A DNA stretch of 64,000 nt from Micavibrio sp. UBA6929 (lineage in GTDB: Bacteria; Pseudomonadota; Alphaproteobacteria; Micavibrionales; Micavibrionaceae): positions 13,166 to 77,165 of the forward strand of contig DKAJ01000008.1 of the NCBI GenBank assembly GCA_002448815.1, written 5' to 3'. Under the pieces are notes generated by a model. That model was not told the DNA's origin, did not search any database, and worked only from the letters and a program-made list of their open reading frames with translations. This document shows, piece after piece, positions 60,103-64,000 of the stretch (the stretch's first letter is position 1; the number at the start of each line of letters is the position of its first letter). Position numbers and translations under genes: made by a program.

Positions 60103-60582
60103 ATGTTACCAATGATTTTATCGGCGGTGGGGGTGCCGTTGCTGAGTAAGATAATTGCGGGTGCGCTGGCACGTGTGGATCACCCCATCGCGCGGCAGGT
60201 GGCAAAGGCGCTAACGGATTTGGATATTGATTTGCCAAGCGAAGCCATTACGCAGGCCAATAAAGGCGCGCAAGAGCTTGCCATGATGGAGATGGAGCAA
60301 GAGGGCAGTGCGCTGGCGCAGGTTAATAAAACGATTCAGCGCGAAATTATATCCAAAGATGCCTTTGTGCGGCGGATGCGGCCGACTTTTGGATATCTGA
60401 TGGCGCTGACATGGGCGTGTCAGATGCTGGGCGTGGCCTATGTGATTGTGTTCGATCCTGCGCGCGCCAGTGATGTGTTGGCGGGGATGGCGCAACTGAC
60501 AGGTATTTGGGCAATCGGCCTGTCAGTTTTAGGGATCTATGTCTATAAACGCAGCGAAGATAAACGCCTTAGCGGTGTTTGA
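60103..60582 (+). CDS. Phage holin (Holin_3TM-like)
   Basis: From the ATG at 60103 (GGAG eight bases upstream) the product is 159 aa. Its N-terminus is a short hydrophobic stretch (MILSAVGVPLLSKIIAGALA) and its C-terminal half has FVRRMRPTFGYLMALTWACQ and two membrane helices (about 100-118 and 128-147), the form of the 3TM holin family. It is placed right after the wall hydrolase, making a lysis pair. Confidence 0.8.
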   Translation: MLPMILSAVGVPLLSKIIAGALARVDHPIARQVAKALTDLDIDLPSEAITQANKGAQELAMMEMEQEGSALAQVNKTIQREIISKDAFVRRMRPTFGYLMALTWACQMLGVAYVIVFDPARASDVLAGMAQLTGIWAIGLSVLGIYVYKRSEDKRLSGV

Positions 60583-60658
60583 GGCAGCCGCATTTATTTC
60601 GAGGCTAATCATTTGGAAACACTGATTTATTGCGAGTCATTATCACACAGAAAGCGGG

Positions 60659-60688
60659 TTGATGTTCTGATATAATCCTTTATATAAT
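60659..60688 (+). promoter_or_regulatory. Sigma-70-like promoter of sdhCDAB
   Basis: TTGATG and TATAAT (perfect -10) are spaced by 18 bases, with the start expected near 60695 and 68 bp before sdhC. A 10-bp palindrome TGGCATGCCA lies in the leader (60714-60723). Confidence 0.65.
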
Positions 60689-60755
60689 GGTCGCCGTTGT
60701 GCTTATGCCGTTTTGGCATGCCAGTGTTACGTTATTCAATTTTTAAGGGGAACCT

Positions 60756-61163
60756 ATGTCCGATACAGTTTCACAAAAGGCGAAACGCCCGCTGTCGCCT
60801 CATTTGCAGGTTTATAAGCTGCCATTGACGGCGCTTTTGTCTATTACGCACCGCTTTACAGGGATGGCGTTGATTTTTGGTTCATTGATTGTTGTTGGAT
60901 TCTTTTTTGCCGCGGCCAGTGGCGAGGAATACTACAATATGTTCCTTGATTATGCCGAGATGCCAATCGCCAAGGTGATTTTGTTCCTTTGGTCTGGTGC
61001 GCTTTACTATCATATGTGTAACGGTGTGCGTCACATGATTTGGGATACGGGCGCGTTGTTGACGAAGGCGTCAGCAATGAAGGCGAATTATGTTGTGCTG
61101 CTGAGCGCGGCTTTGTTGACGATTGGAACATGGGCGATGGCTTGCCCGTGTTGGAAGGGGTAA
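60756..61163 (+). CDS. sdhC: Succinate dehydrogenase cytochrome b556 subunit SdhC
   Basis: The 135-aa membrane protein has RPLSPHLQVYKLPLTALLSI with the quinone-site Ser, TALLSITHRFTGMALIFGSL, and the heme-ligand His in YYHMCNGVRHMIWDTG. It anchors complex II and binds quinone. AAGGGGAA precedes the ATG. The stop abuts the sdhD start. Confidence 0.95.
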   Translation: MSDTVSQKAKRPLSPHLQVYKLPLTALLSITHRFTGMALIFGSLIVVGFFFAAASGEEYYNMFLDYAEMPIAKVILFLWSGALYYHMCNGVRHMIWDTGALLTKASAMKANYVVLLSAALLTIGTWAMACPCWKG

Positions 61164-61169
61164 GTGACG

Positions 61170-61583
61170 ATGCCAACAGTTAAAGAAAAGAATATGATGA
61201 ATTCACCATTGAAGACTGCGAAGGGTTTGGGCTCGGCGCATCATGGTGTTGAACACTGGCTCAGCCAAAAAATTACGGCGCTTGCGAATTTACCTTTGAT
61301 TTTGTGGTTTATTTGCTCGACCGTTTCTTTGTACGCGAAGGGCGCAAGTTATGAAGCCTTTACCGCATGGGTTGCGCAGCCATTGAATACGACATTGTTG
61401 GTTGCGATGTTTATATCTGTTTTCTATCACGCGAAATTGGGCGCGCAGGTCGTGACCGAAGATTATGTGTCTTGCGGCGCGATGAAAAAAGCCAAGCTGA
61501 TTGCGCAGAAGCTATTCTTTGCGTTGATCACAGTGGCCAGCATCGTTTGCGTTTTAAAAATTGCCTTTACGGCCGGTATGTAG
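61170..61583 (+). CDS. sdhD: Succinate dehydrogenase membrane anchor SdhD
   Basis: This 137-aa membrane protein has three helices and the motif GSAHHGVEHWLSQKITALAN. The second region has FISVFYHAKLGAQVVTEDYV with the heme-ligand His. The ATG at 61170 is preferred to the GTG two codons before it. It lies six bp after sdhC and 13 bp before sdhA. Confidence 0.93.
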   Translation: MPTVKEKNMMNSPLKTAKGLGSAHHGVEHWLSQKITALANLPLILWFICSTVSLYAKGASYEAFTAWVAQPLNTTLLVAMFISVFYHAKLGAQVVTEDYVSCGAMKKAKLIAQKLFFALITVASIVCVLKIAFTAGM

Positions 61584-61596
61584 GAAGAGGGATCCG

Positions 61597-63387
61597 ATGA
61601 CAAAAGATTACGAAATTATTGATCACGAATATGATGTGTTGGTTGTTGGCGCTGGTGGTGCTGGCTTGCGCGCAGGTTTTGGTTGCGCAGAAAAAGGTCT
61701 GAAAACAGCCATTATTTCAAAAGTATTTCCAACGCGTTCACACACTGTGGCTGCGCAGGGCGGTATCTCTGCTGCTTTGGCGAACATGGGTGAAGATGAC
61801 TGGCGTTTCCACATGTATGACACTGTTAAAGGGTCTGACTGGTTGGGCGATCAGGATGCGATTGAATATATGTGCCGCGAAGCGATTCCTTCGATTATCG
61901 AGCTTGAGCATTATGGCGTGCCGTTTTCACGTACTGCGGCGGGTAAAATTTACCAGCGCGCATTTGGCGGTATGACAACGCATTTCGGTAAAGGCACCGC
62001 ACAGCGCACATGTGCGGCGGCTGACCGTACTGGTCACGCGATTTTGCATACGCTGTATACGCAGGCTTTGAAGTATAAGGCAGAATTCTTTATCGAGTAT
62101 TTTGCGCTGGATCTGATCATGAGCGATGACGGCGAATGTCTTGGCGTTATGGCGTGGGATCTGGATACAGGGACGCTGCACCGTTTCCGTGCGCATCAGA
62201 CAATTTTGGCAACAGGTGGTTATGGCCGTGCATATTTCTCTTGTACTTCGGCGCATACATGTACTGGTGACGGCGGCGGTATGGTCGTTCGTGCAGGTAT
62301 TCCGTTGCAGGATATGGAATTTACGCAGTTCCACCCAACAGGTATTTACGGCGCAGGTTGCTTGATTACCGAGGGCGTTCGCGGTGAAGGTGGTTACTTA
62401 ACCAACAGCGAAGGTGAGCGCTTTATGGAGCGTTATGCGCCATCGGCGAAAGACCTTGCCAGCCGTGACGTTGTATCACGTTCGATGACGATTGAAATTC
62501 GCGAAGGTCGCGGTGTTGGCCCGAATAAGGATCACATCCACTTGAACCTTATGCATCTTGAGCCTGAAATTATTTACTCGCGCTTGCCGGGTATTGCCGA
62601 GAGTGCGCGCATTTTCGCAGGCGTCGATGTGACGAAAGAACCAATCCCAGTCTTGCCAACAGTGCATTACAACATGGGCGGTATTCCAACGAACTATATG
62701 ACCGAGGTTATTAACCCGACAGCCAAAGATCCGAATGCGACAGTGCCTGGTTTGATGGCGATCGGCGAGGCCGCGTGCGTATCTGTGCATGGTGCTAACC
62801 GTTTGGGTTCGAACTCGTTGCTTGATTTGGTTGTGTTTGGCCGTGCTGCGGCGAACCGCTGCGCCGAGCTTGTAACGCCTGGTGCATCTCACCGTCCATT
62901 TGGCAGTGATAATGGTGGTAAAGCGATCGAGCGTTTGGATCACTTCCGTCACGCGAAGGGTTCAACATCAACGGCTGAACTGCGCATGGATATGCAAAAA
63001 ACAATGCAAGATCACGCGGCAGTCTTCCGTACAGGTGATGTATTGGATGAGGGCGTTGTGAAAATTGATAAATGCTTTGCAGCCAAAGAAAATCTGGGCA
63101 TTGAAGACCGCAGCATGGTCTTTAACACAGACTTGGTTGAAACACTTGAGCTTGATAACCTGCTGTCACAGGCGGTTGTTTCCATGCATTCTGCTGCTAA
63201 CCGTCAGGAAAGCCGCGGTGCGCATGCCCGTGAAGATTATCCTGATCGTGATGATAAGAAATGGATGAAACATACGCTCAGCTGGATCGATGAAGACGGC
63301 AAAGTAGCATTGGGTACACGTCCGGTGATTATGGAGACATTGACCGATGAGGTTGAAGTCTTCCCACCGAAGAAACGTGTTTATTAA
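61597..63387 (+). CDS. sdhA: Succinate dehydrogenase flavoprotein subunit SdhA
   Basis: The 596-aa protein binds FAD through VVGAGGAGLRAGFGCAEKGL and the covalent-FAD His in PTRSHTVAAQGGISAAL. Catalytic regions include TQFHPTGIYGAGCLITEGVR and HGANRLGSNSLLDLVVFGRA. From the ATG at 61597 the length is normal. The 12-residue upstream extension of the open frame overlaps sdhD and is rejected. Confidence 0.97.
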   Translation: MTKDYEIIDHEYDVLVVGAGGAGLRAGFGCAEKGLKTAIISKVFPTRSHTVAAQGGISAALANMGEDDWRFHMYDTVKGSDWLGDQDAIEYMCREAIPSIIELEHYGVPFSRTAAGKIYQRAFGGMTTHFGKGTAQRTCAAADRTGHAILHTLYTQALKYKAEFFIEYFALDLIMSDDGECLGVMAWDLDTGTLHRFRAHQTILATGGYGRAYFSCTSAHTCTGDGGGMVVRAGIPLQDMEFTQFHPTGIYGAGCLITEGVRGEGGYLTNSEGERFMERYAPSAKDLASRDVVSRSMTIEIREGRGVGPNKDHIHLNLMHLEPEIIYSRLPGIAESARIFAGVDVTKEPIPVLPTVHYNMGGIPTNYMTEVINPTAKDPNATVPGLMAIGEAACVSVHGANRLGSNSLLDLVVFGRAAANRCAELVTPGASHRPFGSDNGGKAIERLDHFRHAKGSTSTAELRMDMQKTMQDHAAVFRTGDVLDEGVVKIDKCFAAKENLGIEDRSMVFNTDLVETLELDNLLSQAVVSMHSAANRQESRGAHAREDYPDRDDKKWMKHTLSWIDEDGKVALGTRPVIMETLTDEVEVFPPKKRVY

Positions 63388-63422
63388 TTTTTAAAAGGTA
63401 AGATAAGAAGTAAGAGAAAATC

Positions 63423-64000
63423 ATGGCTGAATTTAAATTACCGCAGAATTCCAAAGTTCAAAAAGGACGCGATATTGATGTGTCTGAAGGCGCGAAAAAC
63501 GCCAAGACATTCAGTGTTTATCGCTGGAGCCCGGATGACGAAGAAAACCCGCGCATGGATAATTACACAATCAATTTGGATGATTGTGGTCCGATGGTTT
63601 TGGATGCGCTGCTTTACATTAAAAATAATGTGGATTCGACATTGACGTTGCGCCGCTCTTGCCGTGAGGGGATTTGCGGATCTTGCGCGATGAATATTGA
63701 TGGCACGAACACTTTGGCGTGTACCAAGGATATTTGCGATGTCAAAGGGCAGGTAAAGGTGACACCATTGCCGCACATGCCTGTTGTGAAAGACTTGGTT
63801 CCTGATTTGAACCATGTTTATGCGCAGTACACATCGATCGAGCCTTGGTTGAAATCTGATACGCCTGCGCCAAACCGCGAGCGTTTGCAAACACCTGAGG
63901 ATGCAACAATCTTAAACGGTGCAGATGGTCATGGTCCTGCGGGCTGTATTTTGTGTTTTTGTTGTTCGACAAGTTGCCCAAGTTATTGGTGGAACGGCGA
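63423..64000 (+). CDS. sdhB: Succinate dehydrogenase iron-sulfur subunit SdhB (3' end outside the window)
   Basis: The frame starts MAEFKLPQNSKVQKGRDIDV and carries the [2Fe-2S] motif RRSCREGICGSCAMNIDG with a later TLACTKD. It then begins the [4Fe-4S]/[3Fe-4S] region with ILCFCCSTSCPSYWWNG at the window edge. About 192 codons are present. It follows sdhA by 35 bp with AGGTAAGATAAG before the ATG. Confidence 0.95.
   Translation, partial: MAEFKLPQNSKVQKGRDIDVSEGAKNAKTFSVYRWSPDDEENPRMDNYTINLDDCGPMVLDALLYIKNNVDSTLTLRRSCREGICGSCAMNIDGTNTLACTKDICDVKGQVKVTPLPHMPVVKDLVPDLNHVYAQYTSIEPWLKSDTPAPNRERLQTPEDATILNGADGHGPAGCILCFCCSTSCPSYWWNG

Larger units (their letters stand above)
51942..60582 (+). mobile_element. 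Reduced T7-like (podovirus) prophage module
   Basis: Genes recognisable in T7-like late order follow each other on the plus strand: tail-tube remnant, internal-virion-like, tail fibre, possible small terminase, large terminase, wall hydrolase and holin. Portal, scaffold, capsid, tail tube A, RNA polymerase, DNA replication genes, integrase and excisionase are not visible. The flanks are housekeeping genes (pyrE-nadK on the left, sdhCDAB on the right). I found no convincing direct repeat at the edges. Most reading frames are intact, with broken points near 53100 and 59408. Confidence 0.75.

Noticed and set aside
51868..60640. CGAGTCAT occurs just left of the phage-like module and again at about 60634, as a possible att duplication
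   Set aside because: Only eight bases match and the flanks differ; with no integrase in view, this is likely chance.
1..64000. tRNA, rRNA or CRISPR arrays
   Set aside because: I looked through the gaps between genes and saw no cloverleaf-like sequence, no rRNA motifs and no regularly spaced repeats.

Overview
The window reads as one contiguous chromosomal segment of an alphaproteobacterium of moderate GC content. The evidence is the combination of FliX, a CckA-type hybrid kinase directly after fliQ-fliR-flhB, a CheY/CheZ pair, a mitofilin-like (Mic60) gene between hemD and hemY, a DksA with an incomplete zinc finger and an sdhCDAB operon. The order is uncertain; a Rhodospirillales or Micavibrionales-like lineage fits, but the sequence alone does not settle it.

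Layout. 1-29968 is a large flagellar, motility and chemotaxis island. It holds flgE(partial)-flgD-fliK-two FlgN-like genes-flgJ-flgI on the minus strand; fliX and dksA on plus; flgH-flgA-flgG-flgF on minus; fliL-fliM-DUF6468-like-motE-like-cheY-cheZ-motB-like-motB-TPR protein on plus; fliP-fliO-flhX-like on minus; and flgB-flgC-fliE-two secreted paralogues-fliQ-fliR-flhB-cckA on plus. At least four well-formed sigma-54 promoters (GG-N10-GC) precede flgI, flgF, fliM and flgB. This fits a FliX/FlbD/RpoN-type hierarchy under CckA-CtrA, although flbD, rpoN, motA and ctrA are not in the window.

29969-31340 carries recA with a possible LexA box. 31340-36635 is a polysaccharide/LPS cluster (GT2, Wzz-like, GT4, O-antigen ligase/polymerase-like, GT9). 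36666-43073 is mixed: lipoprotein, YejA-like binding protein, PfkB-family kinase, TetR-like regulator, two unknown proteins and a rhomboid protease. 43102-51789 is housekeeping: hemY, an HTH-mitofilin fusion, hemD, hemC, tsaD, gpsA, nadK and an unusual in-frame fusion of a repressor-like HTH domain to orotate phosphoribosyltransferase (pyrE).

51942-60582 is a reduced T7-like (podovirus) late-gene module. It has a truncated tail-tube-like gene, an internal-virion-like protein, a T7-type tail fibre with a pectate-lyase-like domain, a possible small terminase, the large terminase, a SleB-type wall hydrolase and a holin. No capsid, portal, polymerase or integrase gene is visible. Inside it sits an AT-rich cargo pair: a protein with a toxin-like (DUF6973-like) signature and a convergent small membrane protein. 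The module lies divergently from the HTH-PyrE gene across a 152-bp region packed with palindromes and an exact alphaproteobacterial SOS box (GAAC-N7-GAAC). This arrangement is the most interesting part of the window.

60756-64000 is sdhC-sdhD-sdhA-sdhB (sdhB cut by the window end).
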